DNA of 64,000 nt, taken from JAKOWB01 sp038363005 (GTDB taxonomy: Bacteria; Pseudomonadota; Alphaproteobacteria; Kiloniellales; JACOMY01). Location: contig JBBQBI010000015.1 in assembly GCA_038363005.1 (NCBI GenBank), positions 1 through 64,000 on the forward strand, written 5' to 3'. Both the position numbers and the translations under genes were made by a program. This document shows positions 46,948-55,755 of the stretch, one piece after another (the first letter of the stretch is position 1; every line of letters starts with the position of its first letter). The notes beneath the pieces are model-generated. The model saw nothing but the letters and a program-made list of their open reading frames with translations. It had not been told where the DNA came from and did not search any database.

Positions 46948-48011
46948 CTTCCGAACCGCAGGCGAGCCTGGGACGCCTGGGCGAGCGGCGCGCGAGCCTC
47001 GAGCCCTGGTTGGCCAGGGCGGCCGGCGCGGCCGGCGCCACGCTGGCCGGCGCCACGGCGCTGAAGGGCGGCGCGATCCAGGAAAACTGGCTGGTCGCCA
47101 TCGACTTCGCCGAGGGACCCTGGGCCGGACGACAAGAGCTGGTGCTGCGCAGCGATTCGCCGTCCGGGGTCGAGGCCAGCCTGTCGCGCGCGCAGGAATT
47201 CCGACTGCTGCGGGCGGCGGCGGCTGCCGGCGTCACCGTTCCGGAACCGCTGTGGCTCTGCGAGGATCTGGCCGTGCTGGGGCGGCCTTTCTACGTGATG
47301 CGGCGGCTGGCTGGCACGGCGGCCGGCTTCCGCATCGCCAAGGACCCGGCGCTGGGCGGCGACCGCGAGCGCCTGGCCGAGCGGCTGGGCCGTGAGCTGG
47401 CGCGCATTCATTCCATCACGCCCGCCAGCCCGGTGGCAGCCGAGCTGGGCTTCCTGGAGACGCCGCGGCCCTCGCCGGCGCTGGCCGCCGTGGCGCGCTA
47501 CCGCGCCTGGGTCGACCAGCTGGGCATCGCCGACCCGGCGCTAGAGTGGGGCCTGCGCTGGGCCGAGGTGCAGGCGCCGCCGACCGCGGGATTGGTGCTG
47601 ACGCACCAGGACTTCCGCACCGGCAACTACATGGTGAACGGGCAGGGGCTGACCGGCATCCTGGATTGGGAGTTCTGCGCCTGGGGCGACCCGCTGACTG
47701 ACATCGGCTGGTTCTGCGCCCGCTGCTGGCGCTTTGGTCGCGACAGCCTGGAGGCTGGCGGAATCGCCTCGCGCGCCGCCTTCTATCGGGGCTACGAGGC
47801 GGTAAGCGGCCGGCGCATCGATGACGACCAGGTGCGCTATTGGGAAATCATGGCGCACCTGCGCTGGGCCGTCATTGCCCTGCAGCAGGGCGCGCGCTTG
47901 TGGCAGGCCGGCGAGCCGTCGCTCGAGGCGGCACTGACCGGGCGCATCGCGCCGGAGCTGGTGCTGGCGGCGTTGCGGGCAACGGCACCGGAGTTGGGGA
48001 GGGCAGGGTGA
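46938..48011 (+). CDS. Aminoglycoside-phosphotransferase-fold kinase, LvaA / ACAD10-kinase-like
   Basis: 357 residues. Kinase-fold motifs are 'LTHQDFRTGNYMV' (Brenner H-x-D-x4-N) and 'GILDWEFCAWGDPLTDIGWF' (metal-binding D-x-E/D). 'GGAIQENWLVAIDF' begins the N-lobe and 'FYVMRRLAGTAAG' gives the hinge. Such proteins next to ACAD10/11-type dehydrogenases phosphorylate the 4-hydroxyl of a 4-hydroxyacyl-CoA. GTG at 46938 overlaps the dehydrogenase by 10 nt, and the next small gene overlaps its stop. A drug-resistance role is unlikely in this context. Confidence 0.9.
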   Translation: MGLTSEPQASLGRLGERRASLEPWLARAAGAAGATLAGATALKGGAIQENWLVAIDFAEGPWAGRQELVLRSDSPSGVEASLSRAQEFRLLRAAAAAGVTVPEPLWLCEDLAVLGRPFYVMRRLAGTAAGFRIAKDPALGGDRERLAERLGRELARIHSITPASPVAAELGFLETPRPSPALAAVARYRAWVDQLGIADPALEWGLRWAEVQAPPTAGLVLTHQDFRTGNYMVNGQGLTGILDWEFCAWGDPLTDIGWFCARCWRFGRDSLEAGGIASRAAFYRGYEAVSGRRIDDDQVRYWEIMAHLRWAVIALQQGARLWQAGEPSLEAALTGRIAPELVLAALRATAPELGRAG

Positions 48012-48322
48012 GCGACAAGCTGAAGGCGGCCGACCGGCCGGCGGCCGGCGAACTGCTGGCAGTGGCACGCCAGACGCTGCTGTCGGATCTTCTGCCGGCC
48101 TTGCCGGAGGAGATGCGCTACCAGGCCCTGATGCTGGCCAACGCCCTGGCCATCGCCGGGCGCGAGATCGCCCAGACTGGCGGCGAGGACGCGGCCGCGC
48201 TGCAGCGCCTGGCCGTCGAGATTCGCACCGGCCAGCACGACGGCGACGCGGCGGTGTATGACCGTCTGCTGGCCTGGACGCGCGCGCGCGTCGCAGTGAC
48301 CAATCCCAAGGCGCTGTCTTAG
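48008..48322 (+). CDS. Small DUF6285-type protein, LvaB-like
   Basis: 104 residues, largely helical: 'GELLAVARQTLLSDLLPALP', 'MRYQALMLANALAIAGREIA', 'AALQRLAVEIRTGQHDG'. GTG at 48008 overlaps the kinase stop (GTGA). The family occurs beside these acyl-CoA phosphotransferases. In the lva pathway the small LvaB protein is required together with the LvaA kinase. That it is a kinase subunit here is inferred from size, position and coupling. Confidence 0.82.
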   Translation: MSDKLKAADRPAAGELLAVARQTLLSDLLPALPEEMRYQALMLANALAIAGREIAQTGGEDAAALQRLAVEIRTGQHDGDAAVYDRLLAWTRARVAVTNPKALS

Positions 48323-48328
48323 ACAACC

Positions 48329-49438
48329 ATGGAACAGGGCGCCCCCCAGGGTGCGGCGCCGCGGCCAGCCTATCGGCGGCTAGGCACGCCGCGCCTGCTG
48401 CTGGCGCTGCTGGTGCTGCTCTGGCACTGCGGGCCGATCTCCGGCGTCAATCAAGGCTGGCCGGAGGCCACCGCCTACGGGCCGGTCGCCGTGCTGGTGT
48501 TCTTCGTGCTCTCCGGCTTCATCATCACCGAGGCGATCCTTGGCAACTACCTGGGACGCCCCTGCGCCTTCCTGCTGAATCGGCTGGTGCGCCTCTGGCC
48601 GGGCTACCTGGCAGCCCTGCTGGCCATCGTCCTGGCCGACTGGATCGCCGGGCTGGCGCCGACGCTCGACCTGGGCTGGCGCAACCTGGCGGCCAATGCC
48701 CTGGCGCTGTTCCCCAGCGTCCCGCTGACCGATTGGCTGCTGGGGCTGGCACCGCGGCAGACGCTGCTGGATGTCACCTGGGCGCTGCGGGTGGAGTTCA
48801 CCTTCTACCTTGCCGCCGCGGCTGTGCTGCTGGTTGGCCGCGTGGCGCCGCGCCGGCTGCTGGCACCGTTGCTGGCGACCCTGCTGTTGGCCAGCCTAGT
48901 TGGACACCACATCCTGCAGGTCACGCCGCGCGCGACCTTCTACCTGGGCCTGGCGCCGCACTTCCTGCTGGGAGTCGTCGCGGCGTTGTGGCTGAACCGG
49001 CGTCTCGCCACCCGTTGGGCCGGCCCGCTGGCGGCAGTCTCGGCGCTGCTGGCCTACGGCCAGGCGCTGAACTTCACCGTCGGCGACCTCGACCGGCTGC
49101 CCTGGCGCCACCTGCCCGACTGGGAGCATGTCGCCGGTGCCAGTCTCTGGCTGCTGCTGCTGGCCTGGTGCTGGCGGCGAGTCGTTGTTCAAGGCCGACC
49201 GCAAAGCCTGGTGACCGATCGTCTGCTGGGCGAGCAGACCTACAACCTCTACCTCTTCCACCTGCCGGCGATCCTGCTGGTCGGCTGGCTCTGGCCGCAG
49301 CCGGACTGGAGCAACATTCTGCCGGCGCTGGCCTTGGCGCTGCTTCTGGCAACCGGCTTCGGTGCCTTGAGCGAGCCCTGGCTGCGGCGTTGGCGGACCC
49401 GGCTGCGCGGTCGGCCGCTGGCGCTGCCGGGCGCCTGA
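48329..49438 (+). CDS. Acyltransferase 3 family membrane protein (OafA/NodX-like)
   Basis: 369 residues with about ten hydrophobic helices. The family motifs are 'LLVLLWHCGPISG' (catalytic-type His), 'VAVLVFFVLSGFIITEAILG' and 'FLLNRLVRLWPGYLAALLAI' (R-x-x-R-L-x-P). 'TWALRVEFTFYLAAAAVLL' supplies the conserved E near the middle. It transfers acyl groups such as acetyl to surface carbohydrates. It begins 6 nt after the DUF6285 gene, so it may be co-transcribed without being part of that pathway. Confidence 0.92.
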   Translation: MEQGAPQGAAPRPAYRRLGTPRLLLALLVLLWHCGPISGVNQGWPEATAYGPVAVLVFFVLSGFIITEAILGNYLGRPCAFLLNRLVRLWPGYLAALLAIVLADWIAGLAPTLDLGWRNLAANALALFPSVPLTDWLLGLAPRQTLLDVTWALRVEFTFYLAAAAVLLVGRVAPRRLLAPLLATLLLASLVGHHILQVTPRATFYLGLAPHFLLGVVAALWLNRRLATRWAGPLAAVSALLAYGQALNFTVGDLDRLPWRHLPDWEHVAGASLWLLLLAWCWRRVVVQGRPQSLVTDRLLGEQTYNLYLFHLPAILLVGWLWPQPDWSNILPALALALLLATGFGALSEPWLRRWRTRLRGRPLALPGA

Positions 49439-49617
49439 ATTGTGAAATCTTTCAGGCAGTCGCGATTTCCTCTTGCAGTGCGGCGCAGAAGATTTATATC
49501 ACCGCATCAGACGCCTAACGCACGTGCCGCTGGCCCCTGGTAGGTTACGCAACGACGGATCGCGTCCTTCTGGCAACTGCCGCCCGCAAGGGTGGGTTTC
49601 TGAGAGGGATCTCGATA

Positions 49618-50946
49618 ATGATCATTGCGCCCCGGGGCAGCACCGCTGCCCGTGTCTCCGTCTCTGCCGACAACATGACCGTCCCCGGCCTCTTCGCCGA
49701 GCAGCCTGCCGTGGGGCCGGTGGAGACGCCGTCGCAGCCGGCGCGCCGCGCCCGACGTCGCGGCCAGTTCCTGGACCTGGGCGTGGTGCCGGAGCAGCCG
49801 CGCGAGCGTGGCGGCATCACTGCCAAAATTGCCGAGTTCCTTGACCGGGTGCAGCCGGCGACGCCCTGCGTCGTGGTCGACCTGGATGTGGTCGAGGGCA
49901 GCTACCTGGGCTTGGCGGCGGCGCTGCAGCCGGCTGAGGTCTACTATGCCGTGAAGGCCAATCCGGCGTCGGAGATCCTGCGCCAGCTGGCGCGGCGCGG
50001 AAGCAACTTCGACGTCGCCAGCCGGGGCGAGATCGACCTCTGCCTGGAGGCCGGCATCCCGGCCAGCCGGCTGTCCTTCGGCAACACCATCAAGAAGCAG
50101 TCCGACATCGCCTATGCCTATGGCCGTGGCGTGCGCCTCTTCGCCTTCGATTCCGAGGGCGAGCTGGCCAAGCTGGCCCAGGTGGCGCCGGACGCGCAGG
50201 TCTTCTGCCGCGTGCTGGTGGACGGCGAGGGCGCCGAGTGGCCGCTGTCGAAGAAGTTCGGCTGCTCCTTCGCCATGGCCAAGCAGCTGCTGCTGCAGGC
50301 CCAGGGCCTGGGGCTGCAGGCGGCCGGCGTGTCCTTCCACATCGGCTCGCAGCAGTGCGACCTCAGCCAGTGGGGCAAGGTGCTGGCGAAGATCGCCGCG
50401 CTCTATGGCGAGCTGCGGGCAGCTGGCCTGTCGCCCAGCCTGCTGAACCTGGGCGGCGGCTACCCGGCGCGCTACCAGAAGGACGTGCCCTCGATCGCGG
50501 CCTATGGCCGGGCGGTCATCGACGCGGTGCGCGAGCACTTCGGCCCGGTGCTGCCGCGCCTGATCGTCGAGCCCGGCCGCGGCATGGTTGGCGAGGCCGG
50601 CGTGATCGAGAGCGAAGTCGTGCTGGTCTCCACCAAGGAGCTGGGCGAGACCACCCGCTGGGTGTACCTCGACATCGGCAAGTTCTCCGGTCTGGCCGAG
50701 ACCATGGACGAGGCCATCAAGTATCGGCTGCTGACGCCGCACGACGGCACGGCCACGGGTCCCGTGGTACTGGCCGGCCCGAGCTGCGATTCGGCCGATG
50801 TGCTCTACGAGAAGACCGCCTACGAGCTGCCGCTGGCGCTCCAGCCCGGCGACAAGGTGCGGATCCTGTCCTGCGGCGCCTACACGACGACCTACTCGTC
50901 GGTTGGCTTCAACGGCTTCGCGCCGCTCAAGTCCTACTGCATCTGA
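49618..50946 (+). CDS. PLP-dependent ornithine/lysine-type decarboxylase (fold type III)
   Basis: 442 residues. The alanine-racemase-like barrel carries the PLP lysine Lys113 in 'EVYYAVKANPASEI'. 'DVASRGEIDLCLEAGI', 'SFHIGSQQCDLSQW', the phosphate loop 'LNLGGGYPARYQ' and 'IVEPGRGMVGEAG' follow. The catalytic cysteine block 'GPSCDSADVLYE' and the C-terminal 'TYSSVGFNGFAPLKSYCI' follow ornithine decarboxylases. The ATG at 49618 has AGAGGGA upstream and adds an N-terminal extension of about 60 residues, rich in Arg and Pro, compared with the common length. Product putrescine (or cadaverine) could feed the glutamine-synthetase-like and aminotransferase genes at 55.9-58.6 kb. Confidence 0.9.
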   Translation: MIIAPRGSTAARVSVSADNMTVPGLFAEQPAVGPVETPSQPARRARRRGQFLDLGVVPEQPRERGGITAKIAEFLDRVQPATPCVVVDLDVVEGSYLGLAAALQPAEVYYAVKANPASEILRQLARRGSNFDVASRGEIDLCLEAGIPASRLSFGNTIKKQSDIAYAYGRGVRLFAFDSEGELAKLAQVAPDAQVFCRVLVDGEGAEWPLSKKFGCSFAMAKQLLLQAQGLGLQAAGVSFHIGSQQCDLSQWGKVLAKIAALYGELRAAGLSPSLLNLGGGYPARYQKDVPSIAAYGRAVIDAVREHFGPVLPRLIVEPGRGMVGEAGVIESEVVLVSTKELGETTRWVYLDIGKFSGLAETMDEAIKYRLLTPHDGTATGPVVLAGPSCDSADVLYEKTAYELPLALQPGDKVRILSCGAYTTTYSSVGFNGFAPLKSYCI

Positions 50947-50949
50947 GTG

Positions 50950-50985
50950 CGAAAGCCCTTCTCCCCGGTGGGAGAGGGGCTTTCG
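50950..50985 (+). terminator. Strong hairpin after the decarboxylase gene
   Basis: A 16-bp stem (CGAAAGCCCTTCTCCC / GGGAGAGGGGCTTTCG, one G-T pair) with loop CGGT begins 4 nt past the stop codon. No T-run follows. It may be a rho-independent-like terminator or a REP-type element. The motif AAAGCCCTTC is partly repeated 3' of it near 51004-51015. Confidence 0.65.
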
Positions 50986-51066
50986 ATTCCTGCTGCATCG
51001 CAAAAAGCCCTTCCCCCGAAGCGTCGCTCTCGTCCATAGTTTCTCTTGCGCAAAACGGGGGACTGG

Positions 51067-52551
51067 GTGGCGGCAGCACAGACGCAGCGGCAAACGCAGA
51101 GTGCGGGACCGACGACCGGCGGCCTGCTGGCGGCCTATGACCGGGGTGGCTACTGGTGCGAGCTCTACGGCAACGGCAAGGCGCCGCTGCCCGACGGAGC
51201 CGAACTGGCGCGGCGCCTCAACGCCTTTTCCTTTGCCGAGATCATCCGCCGATCGCAGCAGGCGACGCGCGAATTTATGTCGCTGGGCGTGACCTTCACG
51301 GTCTACACCGACAAGGACGCCATCGACCGCATCCTGCCGTTCGACGTGATTCCTCGCATCATCACGCGACCCGAATGGCAGGTCCTGGAAAAGGGTGTGA
51401 TCCAGCGGGTTGCCGCGATGAACGCCTTCCTGGCCGATATCTACGGCAAGCAGAAGTGCATCAAGGACGGCATCATCCCGGCCGACCTGGTGCTGGGCAA
51501 TTCCAACTACCGGCCCGAGATGGTCGGCCTGAAGGTGCGCTACGGCACCTATATCCACATCTGCGGCACCGACCTGGTGCGCGGCGCCGACGGCAAGTTC
51601 CGCGTGCTGGAGGACAACGGCCGCACGCCATCGGGCGTGTCCTACGTGGTGGAGAACCGCCACCTGATGCAGCGCACCTTCCCCGACCTGGTGCGCGACC
51701 TGCCGATCCGCCCGGTTTCGAACTACGGCCAGAAGCTGGCCGAGGCGCTGATGGAGATCGCGCCGGCCGGGGTGACCGACCCGCAGATCGTGCTGCTGTC
51801 GCCGGGCACCTACAACTCGGCCTACTTCGAGCACATCTTCCTGGCGCGCGAGATGGGCGTGCCGCTGGTCGAGGGCCGCGACCTGACGATCGAGGACGAC
51901 AAGGTCTTCATGAAGACCATCAGCGGCCTGGCCCCGGTGCATGTGATCTATCGCCGGCTGAACGACGATTTCCTGGACCCCGAGGTGTTCAACAAGGAAT
52001 CGATGCTGGGCGTGCCCGGGCTGATGCGCGCCTACAAGAAGGGCAACGTGGCGTTGGCCAACGCGGTGGGCACTGGCGTGGCCGACGACAAGGCGGTCTA
52101 TGCCTACATGCCGCGGCTGATCCGTTACTACCTGGCGGAAGACGCCATCATCGAGAACGTCGACACGCAGATCTGCCGCGAAGCCGAGGGCCTGAAGTAC
52201 ACCCTGGCCAACCTGGCCAAAATGGTGGTGAAGCCGGTCGGCGAGTCCGGCGGCTATGGCATCACCATCGGCCCGCGCGCCACCCGGCAGGAGATCGCCG
52301 ACTGCCGTGCCAAGCTGAAGGCCGACCCGGCGAACTTCATCAGCCAGCCGATGGTGGAGCTGTCGGTCTGCCCGACGCTGATCAATCGCGCGATCGAGCC
52401 ACGGCACGTCGACCTGCGCCCCTTCATCGTCACCGGCAAGTCGAGCTGGGTGCTGCCCGGCGGCTTAACCCGCGTGGCGCTGCGCAAGGGCTCGCTGGTG
52501 GTCAATTCCTCACAGGGCGGCGGTTCGAAGGATACCTGGGTCCTTGACTAA
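51067..52551 (+). CDS. Circularly permuted ATP-grasp type 2 protein
   Basis: About 494 residues, matching the CP_ATPgrasp_2 (formerly DUF404/407) family: 'GVTFTVYTDKDAIDRILPFD', 'AMNAFLADIYGKQKCIKDG', 'RVLEDNGRTPSGVSYVVENR', 'LVEGRDLTIEDDKVFMKT' and 'KPVGESGGYGITIGP'. These proteins are predicted amidoligases forming peptide-like bonds with ATP. GTG at 51067, behind GGGGGA, is preferred over a TTG seven codons earlier. Its stop overlaps the alpha-E gene by 8 nt; the pair is a conserved two-gene unit in many bacteria. The substrate is unknown. Confidence 0.9.
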   Translation: MAAAQTQRQTQSAGPTTGGLLAAYDRGGYWCELYGNGKAPLPDGAELARRLNAFSFAEIIRRSQQATREFMSLGVTFTVYTDKDAIDRILPFDVIPRIITRPEWQVLEKGVIQRVAAMNAFLADIYGKQKCIKDGIIPADLVLGNSNYRPEMVGLKVRYGTYIHICGTDLVRGADGKFRVLEDNGRTPSGVSYVVENRHLMQRTFPDLVRDLPIRPVSNYGQKLAEALMEIAPAGVTDPQIVLLSPGTYNSAYFEHIFLAREMGVPLVEGRDLTIEDDKVFMKTISGLAPVHVIYRRLNDDFLDPEVFNKESMLGVPGLMRAYKKGNVALANAVGTGVADDKAVYAYMPRLIRYYLAEDAIIENVDTQICREAEGLKYTLANLAKMVVKPVGESGGYGITIGPRATRQEIADCRAKLKADPANFISQPMVELSVCPTLINRAIEPRHVDLRPFIVTGKSSWVLPGGLTRVALRKGSLVVNSSQGGGSKDTWVLD

Positions 52552-53494
52552 GCTCCTTGCCCGCTTCGCCGACTGCGTCTTCTGGCTGGCCCGCAATGTC
52601 GAGCGCGCCAACTCCCTGGCCCGCGTGCTCGACGTCAACCAGACCTACAGCTACGACACCAAGGGCGGCCGCAACTGGGAAGTCGTGCTGCGCCTCTATA
52701 CCGACGAAGAGGAATTCAACCAGCACTACGAGCAGATCACGCCGGAAAACGTGCTGGCCTTCTACATCACCGATGTGCGCAACGCCTCGTCGATCCGTTC
52801 CTGCATCCGCTGGGCGCGGGAGAACGCGCGTACCATCCGCCCGCTGATCTCGACCGAGATGTGGACGCACCTAAACGTCTTCTACGAGCACCTGAAGGGC
52901 ATCGACCCGGCCGACATCACCTCGCAGTCGCTGAGCGAGTTCTGCGCCGCGGTGAAGGAGGGCTGCCAGACCCATATCGGCATCACCCGCGAGACCTTCT
53001 ATCGCGACGAAGCCTGGGCCTTCTACCTGATGGGCCAGCAGCTCGAGCGCGCCGACCAGACGACCCGCCTGCTGGACGTGAAGTATCAGCAGCTGCTGCC
53101 CAAGGCGGCGGAGGCAGGGTCGGCGCTGGATGTCTCCCAGTGGCACGCTCTGCTGCGCGCCGCGGCCGGCTTCCACGCCTTCCGGCGCGAGCATCCCAGC
53201 CAGACCACGCCCGAGGCCGTGGCCTCCTTCCTGCTGTTCAATCCGCGCTTCCCGCGCTCGCTGCTCTGCGCGGTGAACGAGGCCTCCCAGGCGCTGTCTT
53301 CCTTGCGGCACGAGTTCGGCCTGCGCAACGGCACCCTGGCGCAGAAGCAGCTGCGCGGTTTCCAGTCGCGGCTGATCGACATGACCATCGAGGACGTGTT
53401 GGGCCAGGGTATGCACGAGACCCTGGACTGGGCGCAGGGCGAACTGATCCAGGCCACGACCCTGCTGCGCCGCGAGTTCTGCGGCGCCGAGTAG
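52544..53494 (+). CDS. Alpha-E domain protein (DUF403)
   Basis: 316 residues, mostly helical, with the family hallmark 'ADCVFWLARNVERANSLARV', then 'ARTIRPLISTEMWTHLNVFY' and 'WAFYLMGQQLERADQTTRLL'. Starts with TTG at 52544 inside the end of the ATP-grasp gene, so translation is coupled. It is a constant partner of circularly permuted ATP-grasp proteins and transglutaminases, and a partner or scaffold in the predicted peptide-ligation pathway. Confidence 0.9.
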   Translation: MTKLLARFADCVFWLARNVERANSLARVLDVNQTYSYDTKGGRNWEVVLRLYTDEEEFNQHYEQITPENVLAFYITDVRNASSIRSCIRWARENARTIRPLISTEMWTHLNVFYEHLKGIDPADITSQSLSEFCAAVKEGCQTHIGITRETFYRDEAWAFYLMGQQLERADQTTRLLDVKYQQLLPKAAEAGSALDVSQWHALLRAAAGFHAFRREHPSQTTPEAVASFLLFNPRFPRSLLCAVNEASQALSSLRHEFGLRNGTLAQKQLRGFQSRLIDMTIEDVLGQGMHETLDWAQGELIQATTLLRREFCGAE

Positions 53495-53588
53495 GCGCGA
53501 CACCCGGCGTTCAGCCACTGCCGACTTTGCGCTAGACTGCCGCCACAAGGGCACGCCAAGCACTCGGCACGCAGGAGCAGGAAGCGCC

Positions 53589-54626
53589 ATGACCGCACGC
53601 ACACTTTTCCCGACGACTGTCGCCGGCAGCTTGCCGAAACCTTCGTGGCTGGCGGAGCCGGAGAAGCTCTGGGCGCCTTGGCGCATGGCGGGTCAGGAGC
53701 TGACCCGGGCGCAGCAGGACGCCACGCTGGTCTGGCTGAAGGAGCAGGAGGACGCCGGCATCGACATTGCCTCGGAAGGCGAGCAGTCGCGGGTCCACTT
53801 CGTGCATGGCTTCCTGCAGGAGATCGCCGGCATCGACTGGCAACGCAAGACCAAGATGGGCATTCGCGACAACCGCTACGTCGTCGAGGTGCCGACGGTC
53901 ACCGGGCCGGTGACCCGGCCGAAATCCGTGCACGGCGACCAGGCGCGCTTCCTGCGCGCGCATTCAACGGGACAGGTGAAGTTCACGCTGCCCGGCCCCA
54001 TGACGATCTGCGACACCATTGCCGATGCCCACTATGGCCGGCGCGCCGACATGGCCATGGCCTTCGCCGCGCTGTTGAACCAGGAAGCGCGGGAGCTGCA
54101 GGCCATCGGCGTCGACGTCATCCAGTTCGACGAACCCGCCTTCAACGTCTTCATGCGGGATGTGCAGGAGTGGGGTGTGGCCGCGCTGGAGCGCGCCGCC
54201 GAGGGGCTGACCTGCAAGACCGCGGTGCACATCTGCTACGGCTATGGCATCGAGGCCAACATCAAGTGGAAGGAGACGCTGGGCGGCGAGTGGCGGCAGT
54301 ACGAGGAAACCTTCCCGGCGCTCAACCGCAGCAAGATCCAGCAGGTCTCGCTGGAGTGCGCCGGCTCGCACGTGCCGCTGTCGCTGATCGGCCTGCTAAA
54401 GGACAAGGAGATCCTGGTGGGCGCCATCGATGTCGCCAGCACTCGGATTGAGACCGCCGAGGAGGTCGCCGCGACCCTGCGGGAGGCGGCCGCCTTCGCC
54501 GATCCGGAGCGCATTCACGCCTGCACCAACTGCGGTATGGCACCGCTATCCCGAGAGGTCGCCGTCGGCAAGCTGCAGGCGCTGGGCCGCGGTGCGCAGT
54601 TGATGCGGCAGGCGGCGCGGGGCTAG
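53589..54626 (+). CDS. Core-MetE-type methionine synthase/methyltransferase-like protein
   Basis: 345 residues, equivalent to only the C-terminal catalytic half of cobalamin-independent methionine synthase. It begins 'FPTTVAGSLPKPSWL', close to the MetE catalytic-domain start. The zinc-ligand segments are 'CKTAVHICYGYG' (His, Cys), 'VSLECAGSH' (Glu, Cys region) and 'HACTNCGMAPLSREVA' (Cys). 'VIQFDEPAF' is the conserved substrate-binding loop. Short MetE proteins use methyl donors other than the triglutamate folate, often with a partner protein; none is adjacent. Its stop interlocks with the convergent transglutaminase stop (CTAG). Confidence 0.87.
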   Translation: MTARTLFPTTVAGSLPKPSWLAEPEKLWAPWRMAGQELTRAQQDATLVWLKEQEDAGIDIASEGEQSRVHFVHGFLQEIAGIDWQRKTKMGIRDNRYVVEVPTVTGPVTRPKSVHGDQARFLRAHSTGQVKFTLPGPMTICDTIADAHYGRRADMAMAFAALLNQEARELQAIGVDVIQFDEPAFNVFMRDVQEWGVAALERAAEGLTCKTAVHICYGYGIEANIKWKETLGGEWRQYEETFPALNRSKIQQVSLECAGSHVPLSLIGLLKDKEILVGAIDVASTRIETAEEVAATLREAAAFADPERIHACTNCGMAPLSREVAVGKLQALGRGAQLMRQAARG

Positions 54627-55666
54627 CGCCGTGCCGGCGTGCCCAGGGCCTTGGCCGGGGCGCCGACCTGGGGCGACAGCGGCGGCAGCGGCTCTGGTGC
54701 CGCCGGCGGCTCCGGCGCGGCGGGCAGGTCGGGATCCTGCGGGGCTTCGGGCGGCGCCTCGGGCTGGGCCTGAGTGGGCGTGGTCTCGCGGCGCAGGGCC
54801 CGCACCTGTACGTCGATGTCCAGGCCAAGGAAATCGCCGGGCAGTCCCTTGAAGCTGCCGCTCAGCGGAATGGCCTGCGCCGGGTCGCGCGCGACGGCGA
54901 CGCGGATCAGGTTGCGGCCGCCGACGATACCGTTGGTCGGGTCGAACTCCACCCAGCCTGTGAGCGGCAGGAAGACCTGCACCCAGGCGTGGGTGGCGCC
55001 GGCGCCGCGCAGCAGGCCCTGTGCCTGCGCCTCGTCGGCCGCCGGGTCGTAGAGGTAGCCGGTAACGAAGCGGGCGGCGAAGCCCAGGGCACGGGCGGCC
55101 TCCATCATGAAGAGAGCGTAATCGCGGCAGGTGCCGCTTTTGGTCTCCAGCGTCTGCGCCGGTATTTGCGTGCCCTCTTCATAGCGCGCGTTGTAGTTGA
55201 ACTCTTCCCTGATCGCCTGGGTCATACTCGTCAGCACTGCCAGGGAGTCGGCGCCCGGCAGGGCGAAGCGCTGGGCCCAAGCCAGGATGTGGCCGCCTGC
55301 CGGGTAGTGCCGCTGGTGCGTCTGCGCCAGGTCCGCCACCAGCTCGGCCGGATAGCTGAAGGGGTAGGTCTCGATCGCCTGGCCCAGTGGCCGTTCCGGC
55401 AGCTCGCCGCCATCGAAGCGCTCCATCAGCAGCCGGCTCTCCACCAGCAGCTCGTTGCCGGGCGCGGTGAAGTCGATGAAACAGACCGAGTTGGAGAAGA
55501 CGTCATGCTGCCAGCGCACCTTGCCGGGCGGCGACAGCGTCAGGGTGGCTTCCAGCAGGCGTATGTCGTGGCTGTCGCGCGGGCGCAGCATGGCGCGGTG
55601 GCGGCCGAAGGTGACCTGGTTGGCGTAGCGGTAGGTCGAGCTGTGGACGACTTCGAACAGGGGCAA
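54623..55666 (-). CDS. Bacterial transglutaminase-like cysteine peptidase-fold protein
   Basis: 347 residues. The N-terminal beta domain 'FEVVHSSTYRYANQVTFGRH' is the bacterial transglutaminase N-region. The catalytic triad is visible as Cys in 'TKSGTCRDYALFMMEAARAL', His in 'GATHAWVQVFLPLTGW' and Asp in 'FDPTNGIVGG'. The last 50 or so residues are a Pro/Ala/Glu-rich tail. Start TTG at 55666 with GGAGA upstream. Family members regularly accompany the ATP-grasp/alpha-E pair, here just upstream on the other strand; hydrolysis of the peptide made by that pair is a common proposal. Confidence 0.9.
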   Translation of the reverse strand: MPLFEVVHSSTYRYANQVTFGRHRAMLRPRDSHDIRLLEATLTLSPPGKVRWQHDVFSNSVCFIDFTAPGNELLVESRLLMERFDGGELPERPLGQAIETYPFSYPAELVADLAQTHQRHYPAGGHILAWAQRFALPGADSLAVLTSMTQAIREEFNYNARYEEGTQIPAQTLETKSGTCRDYALFMMEAARALGFAARFVTGYLYDPAADEAQAQGLLRGAGATHAWVQVFLPLTGWVEFDPTNGIVGGRNLIRVAVARDPAQAIPLSGSFKGLPGDFLGLDIDVQVRALRRETTPTQAQPEAPPEAPQDPDLPAAPEPPAAPEPLPPLSPQVGAPAKALGTPARR

Positions 55667-55755
55667 AGCTAGGGGTCTCCTCGGGCGTCAAGCTAGCATG
55701 GCAACGCTGCAGCCGGGCGGTTGGGGGCCAGCGTGACGCCGCACGGCAGGCCATC

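Noticed and set aside
46938..48011. Aminoglycoside resistance gene
   Set aside because: The APH fold is present, but the coupling to an ACAD10/11-type dehydrogenase and a DUF6285 protein points to an acyl-CoA kinase role.
49507..52407. Very long open frame on the minus strand (over 950 codons)
   Set aside because: It mirrors the decarboxylase and ATP-grasp genes, has the low-complexity His/Asp/Arg/Gln/Leu composition typical of antisense frames in GC-rich DNA, and shows no domain.
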